Source of the DNA: Monoplex corrugatus
Lineage: Eukaryota; Mollusca; Gastropoda; Littorinimorpha; Ranellidae
DNA: 64,000 nucleotides
NCBI GenBank assembly: GCA_030674185.1
Contig: JAPXFY010000031.1
Span: 402,550-466,549, forward strand
Direction of reading: 5' to 3'
Shown here: piece after piece, positions 46,806 to 57,385 of the stretch
How positions within the stretch are numbered: position 1 is the stretch's first letter
Layout: each line of letters starts with the position of its first letter
The notes under the pieces: generated by a model
Told to the model about the DNA's origin: nothing
Databases searched by the model: none
What the model saw: the letters and a program-made list of their open reading frames with translations, nothing else
Program-made: the position numbers and the translations under genes

Positions 46806-47055
46806 GTACATTTTCATGCTTTCTCTTGCAACTCTGTAAATGAAACCCATTTTTGTGTGTATTTGTTTTCCTTCAGGACAGAATTGTGTTTGTTTATTCG
46901 TTTTCTCTTTTTGAATCTAGATTAGATATAAAATATCATTGTGTGACTAGAAGTTCCACATGTCATCAGTGCACAGTGATTTGACATTAATTTGATCCAG
47001 CCATTTAAGGGGGTAGGGTGTTTTGTAGTTGTGGTTATGTTATTGTGTATGGTAC

Positions 47056-47058
<3 letters not shown>

Positions 47059-47128
<70 letters not shown>

Positions 47129-47140
47129 GTGTGTGTTTGA
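47059..47140. repeat. (GT)n microsatellite
   Basis: About 65 bp of uninterrupted GT with a short imperfect extension. Confidence 0.95.
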
Positions 47141-47283
47141 ATGTCCATGTGCACACTTTTATGTGTATTGAAATTCTTATCTTGTGCATTGTGGGCTAGA
47201 TGTGTTCATAAGAAATCAAACCAAGATCAAGACTGTTCACAATACATCAGGCCACTGGTAATTCTATAGCTTTAAAAAGCATA

Positions 47284-47392
47284 AAGAAAGAAAGAAAGAA
47301 CAGAAAACAAGTTTTACAGAACTGATTTTTGTCAAGAAAGGAAAATAATGATTAATTAATAAATATATGATTAGATAAACAAGATACCTTTC
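47284..47392. repeat. Second copy of module B
   Basis: Matches 44815-44920 (AGAAAGAAAGAACAGAAAAC to GATAAACAAGATACCTTTCT) with about one substitution, and runs directly into the 40-bp array. Confidence 0.88.
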
Positions 47393-48105
47393 TAGCAAGG
47401 GGAAAAACCAAACTGCCGTGTGTGGACCTTTCTTGAAAGGGGAAAAACCAAACTGCCGTGTGTGGACCTTTCTATCAAGGGGAAAAACCAAACTGCCGTG
47501 TGTGGACCTTTCTTGAAAGGGGAAAAACCAAACTGCCGTGTGTGGACCTTTCTTGAAAGGGGAAAAACCAAACTGCCGTGTGTGGACCTTTCTAGCAAGG
47601 GGAAAAACCAAACTGCCGTGTGTGGACCTTTCTATCAAGGGGAAAAACCAAACTGCCGTGTGTGGACCTTTCTTGAAAGGGGAAAAACCAAACTGCCGTG
47701 TGTGGACCTTTCTTGAAAGGGGAAAAACCAAACTGCCGTGTGTGGACCTTTCTTGAAAGGGGAAAAACCAAACTGCCGTGTGTGGACCTTTCTAGCAAGG
47801 GGAAAAACCAAACTGCCGTGTGTGGACCTTTCTAGCAAGGGGAAAAACCAAACTGCTGTGTGTGGACCTTTCTAGCAAGGGGAAAAACCAAACTGCCGTG
47901 TGTGGACCTTTCTTGAAAGGGGAAAAACCAAACTGCCGTGTGTGGACCTTTCTTGAAAGGGGAAAAACCAAACTGCCGTGTGTGGACCTTTCTTGAAAGG
48001 GGAAAAACCAAACTGCCGTGTGTGGACCTTTCTTGAAAGGGGAAAAACCGAATTGCTGTGTGTGGACCTTTCTTGAAAGGGGAAAAAACAAAACTGTTGT
48101 GTGTG
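47391..48105. repeat. 40-bp minisatellite, about 18 copies
   Basis: The unit GGAAAAACCAAACTGCCGTG then TGTGGACCTTTCTTGAAAGG repeats with strict 40-bp spacing. Variants in the last ten bases (TCTTGAAAGG, TCTAGCAAGG, TCTATCAAGG) are interspersed. 120 bp is a multiple of three, so shadow frames cycle through all reading frames. Confidence 0.96.
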
Positions 48106-48226
48106 GTAACATTGACAGCTGGTGACAGCCGATGGTTCCTACCAAGATGGGGCAGGGTGGGTCTTGGCAGTGTTACTCTGAGAATATGTAAAAACACCGT
48201 ATATGTCATATGATGGAGTCATCAGG

Positions 48227-48310
48227 TAGGTAAGGACCCCCAAAAGTTCTTGACACCTGTGCTTACAGGTGAGGACCCCCAAAAGTCCTAGTAACCTGTG
48301 CTTACAGGGT
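48227..48310. repeat. Two-copy tandem repeat of about 44 bp
   Basis: AGGACCCCCAAAAGTTCTTG and AGGACCCCCAAAAGTCCTAG each precede CCTGTGCTTACAGG. Confidence 0.8.
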
Positions 48311-49265
48311 AAGTGTTTTGGCCATGAACTAAAGTCAGGGTAATCCCTGTAGAAAACATTGAGTGCTGAAGTCAGAGGTATCAGGGCTTTAGGCATCTTC
48401 TAACAAACCACAGTACCATGCAGTGCTGCTACCCTATGAAAGTAGGCCAAGGTACAGGCCCAGGTACACTCGTACATGTATGTACCAGTAAGTCCTAACT
48501 GTAAAACTGCCATGGTGAGTAGTTTTTTTTTGTTGAAGTTACTTGTGAATGGACATGTACTGCGTATCAGCATTCGTTACATATTTAGTAAACTAAACGG
48601 GACAGTCACATGACAGTCACGCGACAGTAATAGGCTGCCGAGCTAGTAAGAGAACTGAATGGTTAGTTTTCCTAGATATCATAAAAAGGTGGACGTTCCT
48701 TTAAAGATTTTACGCTTGACCAGTTCCAGTTTTTATGATTGGCATAAATTTGCATTATCTGATGAAAGGGAAGTCTTTGAAGTTAGATTGGGAAGTGTAT
48801 AAAAGAAAGGGCCTCTGATCCATGAGAGAGCACCATGGGGACGGTACCTTGAGACACTACACCTTAGGTCTGGAGAAAGATCCAGGGCCAGCAGCGGCTG
48901 TTTGACACTCGTCGGGCGGACCTTAAAATCCGTCCGAATCTCTAGCCTTAGTAGAAGTCAGAACCATTGAAGAACTGTTAGGGAACTTAGAAAATATGAA
49001 GAACTCTTGATGAAGTTAGAACCATTGAAGAACTCTAGGGAAGTTACTGAACGTAGAAGTGTTTATTGTATCTGACGAGGAATGCCTCGGTAAATGTTTG
49101 ACTGCTGTTGTATCACAAATAAAATATGAATTAGTAAAAAACACAACGCGAGGACTAGTCTCCCATTCTTTGTATGTCTGTGTGACTTTGTAAAATGCAA
49201 TGACCATGTCTACATGGTCATCTACATCAGATGAGAATGGCTTTCATCCATTCATGTCCTGTGAA
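48311..49265. other. Unassigned intronic sequence
   Basis: No frame longer than about 85 codons. Near 49118 an AATAAA is followed by AT-rich then C-rich sequence. The 48780-49150 segment could be a transposon terminus, but no partner repeat exists in the window. Confidence 0.4.
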
Positions 49266-50188
49266 GGTGGAGCAACACCAGGCACTGTACTTTATCAGGA
49301 TTAAGTGGAGCAACACCAGGCACTGTCCTTTATCAGGATTAAGTGAAGCAACACCGGGCACTGTACTTTATCAGGATTAAGTGGAGCAACAGCAGGCACT
49401 GTGCTTTATCAGGATTAAGTGGAGCAACAGCAGGCACTGTACTTTATCGGGATTAAGTGGAGCAACAGCAGGCACTGTACTTTATCAGGATTAAATGGAG
49501 CAACAGCAGGCACTGTGCTTTATCGGGATTAAGTGGAGCAACAGCAGGCACTGTGCTTTATCAGGATTAAGTGGAGCAACAGCAGGCACTGTACTTTATC
49601 GGGATTAAGTGGAGCAACAGCAGGCACTGTACTTTATCAGGATTAAATGGAGCAACAGCAGGCACTGTACTTTATCGGGATTAAGTGGAGCAACAGCAGG
49701 CACTGTGCTTTATCAGGATTAAATGGAGCAACAGCAGGCACTGTACTTTATCAGGATGAAATGGAGCAACAACAGGCACTGTGCTTTATCAGGATTAAAT
49801 GGAGCAACAGCAGGCACTGTGCTTTATCAGGATTAAATGGAGCAACAGCAGGCACTGTGCTTTATCAGGATTAAATGGAGCAACAACAGGCACTGTGCTT
49901 TATCAGGATTAAATGGAGCAACAGCAGGCACTGTGCTTTATCAGGATTAAATGGAGCAACAGCAGGCACTGTACTTTATCAGGATTAAATGGAGCAACAG
50001 CAGGCACTGTGCTTTATCAGGATTAAATGGAGCAACAGCAGGCACTGTGCTTTATCAGGATTAAATGGAGCAACAGCAGGCACTGTGCTTTATCAGGATT
50101 AAATGGAGCAACAGCAGGCACTGTGCTTTATCAGGATTAAATGGAGCAACAGCAGGCACTGTGCTTTATCAGGATTAAATGGAGCAAC
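49266..50188. repeat. 38-bp minisatellite, about 24 copies
   Basis: The unit GGAGCAACAGCAGGCACTGT then GCTTTATCAGGATTAAAT repeats every 38 bp. Left copies tend to have ATTAAGT and right copies ATTAAAT, so the array has two homogenised domains. Confidence 0.96.
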
Positions 50189-51560
50189 AAAAGACATGGC
50201 TGGCTACAACTCTGACTGCAAAAGTCCCACAACATTTTGCAGGAACGTTTTCTTTGGGGGGTGGATGGGGGTGGGAGGAATGGTCACATTCATCATCAGA
50301 TGTGGCCTGACCATGTAGATGGTGAACAAGAGAAGAAGCTGAAGTTGTCTTCTGAGGTGAAGCTTTGTGCTGTGTTGCAAGAGTGGGCCATTGACTAGTT
50401 TGGAGTTTGTTCTACAGGGCTTCATCGTATTCCTTTCAATATGCGCTCTGTCCAAATCTGCCCATAATTATCTGGCAAACTCCTTGAAACTGTGCAAAAC
50501 CTTGTGCACTGGCAAGGTCTTGAAATGGGGGTTTAGGTGGGGGTTGCAAGGTACCGTTGAAACATGAAGCTGACACCACCAGAATATTAAAACGTTGAGA
50601 TGAGGAGCAAACAGGCCAGTTTCTGTGTTGGTCTATGATTAGTGTCATAGTGCATTGATGAATTCAGCTGAAGTCTGCTCGAGGGCTTCCAATTTTCCAG
50701 TTTTTCTCAGAAATCTGAGGGAATCTACGGGCCGCTTTCGAGAAATGAAAGTGCTTTCCGAGAAAATGAAAAAATGGACTGTTTGTTTCTTCAGGGGAAA
50801 TAGTGGGCTTTGCCATGCTGTCCATCTCTTGTAGAAGACAACGAAACTTCAAGAAGGGGGATAAATCCAGAAGGTCACTTGTTTTTGTCTGTCAAGCGTG
50901 GCTTGTCCTTGGAGCCAATTGCAAAACTTTTAAGAGTGTGACCATGTCTCGAGCCGATTTCGTTGAGAGGTGGTCTGCCACAGCAAAAATGTTTGACAAA
51001 GATAGCAAAATTAAATAGTGTTGGGAGTGAGTTTCAGGAAAAAATTGATGTCATGGAAATGAGCACATGGCTTTCAAAAATAGCAGAAGCTGACATAAAC
51101 TACAGTCTTGTGCTGCTGCAATGTCAACTGTAGTTGAGGAGGCAACCACTAACTTTCAGACTATTTCAAAAGCCAAAGAAGTAGTAGATGAGGTAGTAAT
51201 CTGCAAAAAAACATGAAGATGTTTGGTCTGATTGATTGTTTAATGTTGGAGTTAGAAAAATATACATCAAGTTATTTTTCTTGAAATCTGACACCAGTGT
51301 GTATGAATTATTTGCTTCAGTACAAAGGATTGTAAACAAGCCTTAAGTTGTGCCAGATAGTGTCAGATTGGATTATTTTGCATCTGTATTGAAAAACATT
51401 TTCCAGGAGAGCATACGCCCGGATCCCGCTATATTATCAGAGATTTTTTTCATTTACCATTGGGATGCCTGACACCTGATTTGACTGACTGTTAATGTTT
51501 TTGATTAATTAAAATGGAATGAAGGAAAGCAAGTAAAATACCTAAAATGCCGTCGGAAAA
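50189..51560. other. Unassigned intronic sequence, possibly decayed coding DNA
   Basis: Several adjoining short plus-strand frames (SICALSKSAHNYLANSLKLC near 50430, AEVCSRASNFPVFLRNLRES near 50670, MSRADFVERWSATAKMFDKD near 50945) look protein-like but are broken by stops. They could be the ruins of a transposon ORF. I cannot name a family. Confidence 0.3.
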
Positions 51561-51602
51561 TGTCACAGCAGTCAGCATTTGACAGTTGTCTGTGTGTTGC
51601 AG

Positions 51603-52315
51603 ATACCTACACTAGCACATGTGAGCGGCCTGACAATAACGAGAGGACAACTGACTCACATGAAACACACACAGGCTTCCCATTGGTTTCTAACATTGAC
51701 ACTGAACCAGTGGAAGACACAGACACCTGTCAAGACATGAGGACTGAACCAGTGGAAGACACAGACACCTGTCAAGACATGATGACTGAACCAGTGGAAG
51801 ACACAGACACCTGTCAAGACATGATGACTGAACCAGTGGAAGACACAGACACCTGTCAAGACATTAAGACTGAACCAATGGAAGACACAGACACCTGTCA
51901 AGACATTAAGACTGAACCAGTGGAAGACACAGACACCTGTCTGTCCATTAAGACTGAACCAGTGGAAGATGCAGACATATGTCAAGACATTAAGACTGAA
52001 CCAGTGGAAGACACAGACACCTGTCAAGACATGAGGACTGAACCATTGGAAGACAAAGACACTTGTCTAGACATTAAGTCTGAACCAGTGGAAGACACAG
52101 ACACCTGTCAAGACATTGAGACTGAAGCAGACCAGCAGAAAGTTGAAGTGAAACCAGTGACAACAGACACCAGTTGTGATGTCAAGACTGAAGCAGTGAC
52201 AAACACCATGCTGACAGTGATTTGCCATACACTCACATCTGGATCCATTTCAAGTGTGGGTGAAGATGCAGCGAGTGTGGACGAAGGTGAAGAAGAGCCA
52301 CCATGTGATAAACAG
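51603..52315 (+). CDS. Zinc-finger gene, middle exon with acidic SUMO-motif repeats (exon B)
   Basis: A 713-bp exon between acceptor TGTCTGTGTGTTGCAG|AT and donor AAACAG|GTACAT. It enters in phase 1, matching exon A, and leaves in phase 0, matching exon C. About 238 residues are Asp/Glu/Thr-rich. Ten tandem 14-residue units of the form EPVEDTDTCQDIKT occupy the first half. The hydrophobic-K-x-E consensus for SUMO attachment occurs as IKTE four times, IKSE once and VKTE once; other units have MRTE, MMTE or IETE. No zinc finger lies in this exon. Its probable role is a disordered, regulated N-terminal region of a nuclear DNA-binding protein. Confidence 0.75.
51693..52125 (+). repeat. 42-bp coding minisatellite in exon B, about 10 copies
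   Basis: ACTGAACCAGTGGAAGACAC then AGACACCTGTCAAGACATTA repeats every 42 bp in codon register. Synonymous and replacement differences between units are mild, so expansion is fairly recent. Confidence 0.95.
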
Positions 52316-52487
52316 GTACATAAAACTAGTGTCAGTTTCACTGTAACCAAGCATAAGGTGTCCGTTCATGAAATGTTGAGAATGTATCACACTGTTGGCA
52401 GAGAAGCTTGTGGAAGATGTTGAGTCTCAACTTGTGGCAAGCACACTAAGAATGTGGCCAGCTCAAACTGACAGTCTGTTGCTCTTG

Positions 52488-52680
52488 TTAACCCTTTGAC
52501 TTCCGCACCCTATCTACCAACTACAAAAACTTAACCCTTTGATTCTCTCACCCTATCCACCAGCTTCCTGCAGGAAGCTGGTGGATAGGGTGAGGGAATC
52601 AAAGGGTTAAGTTTTTGCTTTGTCAGCATGGATGGCAATGCAGGATGCTGGTGGACAGGGTGCGGGAGTCAAAGGGTTAA
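52488..52680. mobile_element. TTAA-flanked foldback MITE, copy 2, with a nested palindrome
   Basis: TTAA flanks (52488-52491, 52677-52680) enclose termini CCCTTTGACTTCCGCACCC and GGGTGCGGGAGTCAAAGGG. Inside, TTAA at 52531-52534 and 52607-52610 bound an almost perfect 80-bp palindrome centred on CCTGCAGG (52570), whose arms again start CCCTTTGATTC. It is the same family as 43867-44082. Confidence 0.87.
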
Positions 52681-53194
52681 ATACCTTAAATGACATCGTA
52701 AAATTCAGTCTGTAATAATAAAGCGATAACAGTATTCAAGTACAGTTAATGGGCAAGGTAATTAAATGGTTAAACATCAAAGTGCCAGTCAGAAGGCCCT
52801 GGGTTGGCTCAGCCTTGATACCTGTGTCAGGTATGTAAGGTTGAGATTGTTGGTCAGCATGTATACAGATCTGCCAGTGCCTAACATCCCTTATTGTGTA
52901 TATAATTATATAATATATATATATATATATGCATGCAGAATATCAAATCTGTGTGATTAAGTCCTGTAAGTTTTGTCAGTTTTGGTGGACTGTATGGAAA
53001 CATGAAAATACCATAATCAAAGGACATAACTTTTGAGGATTATCTCCCATGTTGTATAGAACTTCTCAAATCTAAAACAGTTTGCGCTACCCATTCAGCT
53101 AGCATAGAAGCAGATACAAAGTACAAAAACAGTAACCTCCGAGCACTCCTCTTTCACACCTGCCAACGATGCAGATTGTGTAATCAGATAGTGG

Positions 53195-54318
53195 AGTGTG
53201 GCCAACTTATCTAACAGTTTTTTTTGTTAACAAGATGTGGAGTGTGGTCAATTTATCTAACAGTTTTTTGTGTATTAAGATAGTGGAGTGTGGTCAACTT
53301 ATCTAACAGTTTTTTGTGTAACAAGATAGTGGAGTGTGGCCAACTTATCTAACAGTTTTTTTGTGTAACAAGATAGTGGAGTGTGGCCAACTTATCTAAC
53401 AGTTTTTTGTGTATTAAGATAGTGGAGTGTGGCCAACTTATCTAACAGTTTTTTTTGTGTAACAAGATAGTGGAGTGTGGTCAACTTATCTAACATTTTT
53501 TGTGTAACCAGATAGTGGCGTGTGGTCAACTTATCTAACAGTTTTTTGTGTAACAAGATGTGGAGTGTGGTCAACTTATCTAACAGTTTTTTGTGTAACC
53601 AGATAGTGGCGTGTGGTCAACTTATCTAACAGTTTTTTGTGTAACAAGGTAGTGGAGTGTGGCCAACTTATCTAACAGTTTTTTGTGTAACAAGATGTGG
53701 AGTGTGGTCAGCTTATCTAACAGTTTTTTGTGTAACAAGGTAGTGGAGTGTGGCCAACTTATCTAACAGTTTTTTGTGTAACCAGATAGTGGCGTGTGGT
53801 CAACTTATCTAACAGTTTTTTGTGTAACAAGATGTGGAGTGTGGCCAACTTATCTAACAGTTTTTTGTGTAACAAGATGTGGCGTGTGGTCAACTTATCT
53901 AACAGTTTTTTGTGTAACAAGGTAGTGGAGTGTGGCCAACTTATCTAACAGTTTTTTGTGTAACCAGATAGTGGCGTGTGGTCAACTTATCTAACAGTTT
54001 TTTGTGTAACAAGATGTGGAGTGTGGTCAACTTATCTAACAGTTTTTTGTGTAACCAGATAGTGGCGTGTGGTCAACTTATCTAACAGTTTTTTGTGTAA
54101 CAAGATGTGGAGTGTGGTCAACTTATCTAACAGTTTTTTGTGTAACAAGATGTGGAGTGTGGTCAGCTTATCTAACAGTTTTTTGTGTAACAAGATGTGG
54201 AGTGTGGTCAGCTTATCTAACAGTTTTTTGTGTAACAAGATGTGGAGTGTGGTCAACTTATCTAACAGTTTTTTTGTGTAACAAGATAGTGGAGTGTGGT
54301 CAACTTATCTAACAGCTT
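53195..54318. repeat. 44-47-bp minisatellite, about 24 copies
   Basis: The unit GTGTGGTCAACTTATCTAAC then AGTTTTTTGTGTAACAAGAT plus AGTGGA. Variation comes from T-run length and ATAGTGG or ATGTGG. A two-variant alternation (AAGATGTGGAG, CAGATAGTGGCG) suggests higher-order units between 53500 and 54100. Confidence 0.95.
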
Positions 54319-54885
54319 TTTCCCACTTGGGAATTCTGGGGGCTCTTTCAGTAGTATCCCCACCTGGAAATTCTGTGTTAGAAATTTCCTCTTTTCTGTC
54401 ACTCTCTTTGTTTCTGCCTTCTTTCTTTGCTTTTTGTGATTTCTTCCTGTCATTTTGTGCCATACTGGTCCATTCACCTGTATGTGTTCCATAACTTCTT
54501 AGGTATTTGCTTTTAGGATTGACATTTGGTTATGCGTATTAAGTGCATTTTTGGCTCTAGGGAAATGAGATATGTGGGAGCAGTTTTAGGTAATTTATGC
54601 CTGTTTTTATGTATGTTTTAGTGTCCTTAGTTATGTTTAAGTTTGTAGTCAGGTTTGTTTTTTATATCCCCTGTGCGATAGATTGGTCGGAGTGGTCAGC
54701 ACCAGGGAGCATCTCCTTAGATTATGTTTGTGAATGCATTGGTATGTGTTCTTAATTTTATTTTCCTTTTTTGTTTGTTTATTTGTCCTGTTTAAGCATT
54801 GTGTATGTTTTCAAACAGTTGTAGCCCTGATATGGCGCTACGCAGTCGGCTGGGCTTTAAACAAAAATAACGAGTAATATCATCT
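54319..54885 (+). repeat. LINE-tail-like dispersed repeat, copy 1
   Basis: Shares GGAAATTCT, TTTCTGTC...TTTCTGCC, CCTTTCACCTGTATGTGTTC-like and GGAGCAGTTTTA segments with 55125-55650. It ends AGCCCTGATATGGCGCTACG...CTGGGCTTTAAAC, resembling the 3' tail of the LINE at 61068-61110. It is probably the untranslated 3' end of an I-type LINE. Confidence 0.6.
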
Positions 54886-55124
54886 AACAGTAAGTGATTA
54901 TGTGTAATGTGCTGAGTTTAGCAAGTATCACTGTACAAGAACAGTTTATGAGTATAATTATCAGCATTTATAATTATCATGAAAATACTAAAATTCTGTG
55001 GAGTCACTCATCTAAACTTCGATCGTGTTCAAGTGTGTGACTAATTTTTAGAGCTTTAAGGTGTAACTATGGTCTTATAAAATCACAGGCATCTGTATCT
55101 TTTCAGCTTGGTTGATGCTAGGTG
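54886..55124. other. Unassigned AT-rich sequence
   Basis: No recognisable feature. Confidence 0.5.
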
Positions 55125-55650
55125 TCTCTGTGGGGATGCCAGAGTGGGGTTCAGTATAAATTGTATCCCTTCTTCTGGAAATTCTATGGTACAAATTTTG
55201 TCTTTTCTGTCTCTGTTTCTGCCCGTATCATTTATTTTCTGTCATTTCTTTCAGTCATTTTCTAGCATGCTGGTCCTTTCACCTGTATGTGTTCTGTGAA
55301 ACCTTGTATGCGTTCTGTTAGGATTGATATTGGGTCGGTGTGTCAACTACATTTTTGTGCCTAATGAATTTGATGTGAGCAGGAGCAGTTTTAAGTAATG
55401 TAGGCCTTTTTTGTATGTTTTGGTGCTCTTTGTTGTATTTATACATTTGTACGTATGTGTCATCATGTAAAAGCACATGTGAATATTTGTTAAAAGAAAT
55501 AATGAATAAACCAACATTTGTATAAAGCTTTTTTTTTTATCCTCTGGTGATGAATTGGGTGGAACAGTTAATGCATTATTATGTGCACTTAATTTTCTTG
55601 TTGTGTGTGTTTTGGCTCTATGCTGTCACCTGGGCTTTAAATATTAATGA
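55125..55650 (+). repeat. LINE-tail-like dispersed repeat, copy 2
   Basis: A diverged relative of 54319-54885 in the same orientation and order, ending TTTTGGCTCTATGCTGTCAC and CTGGGCTTTAAATATTAATG. ATAATGATAATGA microsatellite-like sequence follows, as expected for a LINE 3' tail. Confidence 0.6.
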
Positions 55651-55794
55651 TAATGATAGTCATAATTTGGTATTAATAATAACACACAGTAGTAAAAAAT
55701 TAATGATAATGATAATATTGTTGCCTTGTAATAATGATGCCAGGTCACATTATGACAAGAAGTGCAGAACATGCCCATGTCAAAGAATACATGT

Positions 55795-56735
55795 ATAAAT
55801 CCACATGGAGCACAGGTTGCTATTATTACAAGTCAGTATAAATCCACATGGAGCACAGATTGTTATTATTACAAGTCAGTATAAATCCACATGGAGCACA
55901 GGTTGCTATTATTACAAGTCAGTATAAATCCACATGGAGCACAGATTGTTATTATTACAAGTCAGTATAAATCCACATGGAGCACAGATTGTTATTATTA
56001 CAAGTCAGTATAAATCCACATGGAGCACAGGTTGTTGTTATTACAAGTCAATATAAATCCACATGGAGCACAGGTTGTTATTATTACAAGTCAATATAAA
56101 TCCACATGGAGCACTGGTTGTTGTTATTACAAGTCAATATAAATCCACATGGAGCACAGGTTGTTGTTATTACAAGTCAATATAAATCCACATGGAGCAC
56201 AGGTTGTTATTATTACAAGTCAATATAAATCCACATGGAGCACAGGTTGTTGTTATTACAAGTCAATATAAATTCAGATAGAGCACAGGTTGTTATTACA
56301 AGTCAATATAAATCCAATGGAGCACAGGTTGTTATTATTACAAGTCAATATAAATCCACATGGAGCACAGGTTGTTATTATTACAAGTCAGTATAAATCC
56401 ACATGGAGCACAGGTTGTTATTATTACAAGTCAATATAAATCCACATGGAGCACAGGTTGTTATTATTACAAGTCAGTATAAATCCACATGGAGCACAGG
56501 TTGTTATTATTACAAGTCAGTATAAATCCACATGGAGCACAGGTTGTTATTATTACAAGTCAATATAAATCCACATGGAGCACAGGTTGTTATTATTACA
56601 AGTCAGTATAAATCCACATGGAGCACAGGTTGTTATTATTACAAGTCAATATAAATCCACATGGAGCACAGGTTGTTATTATTACAAGTCAATATAAATC
56701 CACATGGAGCACAGGTTGTTATTATTACAAGTCAT
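55795..56735. repeat. 43-bp minisatellite, about 22 copies
   Basis: The unit TATAAATCCACATGGAGCAC then AGGTTGTTATTATTACAAGT and CAA/CAG repeats every 43 bp. TTGCTATT variants cluster at the left edge. Confidence 0.96.
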
Positions 56736-56839
56736 CGCAAAACACTGGTTTCATTCGTGTCTTGATTCCTGACAACCCTACTGACTGCTCCTTCCCCTTT
56801 CACCCTGTACTAACTCTTCACCTCTTTTTTCCGTTCTGC

Positions 56840-57362
56840 CTGCAGTGTCAAAAGTTATATCGTTTTCTTGTGTCTTGTTCTGCCTGCAGTGTCAAAAGTT
56901 ATATCGTTTTCTTGTGTCTTGTTCTGCCTTCAATGTCAAAAGTTATATCGTTTTCTTGTGTCTTGTTCTGCCTTCAGTGTCAAAAGTTATATTGTTTTCT
57001 TGTGTCTTGTTCTGCCTTCAATGTCAAAAGTTATACCGTTTTCTTGAGTCTTGTTCTGCCTTCAATGTCAAAAGTTATATCGTTTTCTTGTGTCTTGTTC
57101 TGCCTTCAGTGTCAAAAGTTATATCGTTTTCTTGTGTCTTGTTCTGCCTTCAATGTCAAAAGTTATATCGTTTTCTTGTGTCTTGTTCTGCCTTCAATGT
57201 CAAAAGTTATATCGTTTTCTTGTGTCTTGTTTTGCCTTCAATGTCAAAAGTTATATCGTTTTCTTGTGTCTTGTTCTGCCTTCAATGTCAAAAGTTATAT
57301 CGTTTTCTTGTGTCTTGTTCTGCCTTCAGTGTCAAAAGTTATATCGTTTTCTTGTGTCTTTT
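56840..57362. repeat. 44-bp minisatellite directly upstream of exon C, about 12 copies
   Basis: The unit TGTCAAAAGTTATATCGTTT then TCTTGTGTCTTGTTCTGCCTTCAA repeats every 44 bp. In the first two copies the end reads TTCTGCCTGCAG, a good splice-acceptor match; later copies read CCTTCAAT or CCTTCAGT. Confidence 0.95.
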
Positions 57363-57385
57363 AATGTTGAACTTTGATGTTGCAG

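Larger units (their letters stand above)
46806..51602 (+). other. Intron 1 of the zinc-finger gene
   Basis: A 4797-bp intron, GTACAT...TGTGTGTTGCAG, phase 1. It contains a (GT)n tract at about 47059-47125, module B (47284-47392), a 40-bp array, a 38-bp array, and two stretches without identified features (48311-49265 and 50189-51550). Confidence 0.55.
52316..57385 (+). other. Intron 2 of the zinc-finger gene
   Basis: A 5070-bp phase-0 intron, GTACAT...TTTGATGTTGCAG. It contains a TTAA MITE, an (AT)n tract at 52908-52930, 46-, 43- and 44-bp arrays and two related LINE-tail repeats. The minisatellites alone occupy about half of it. Confidence 0.6.

Noticed and set aside
48780..49150. Possible solo LTR with AATAAA near the right side
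   Set aside because: No TG...CA ends with target duplication and no second copy in the window.
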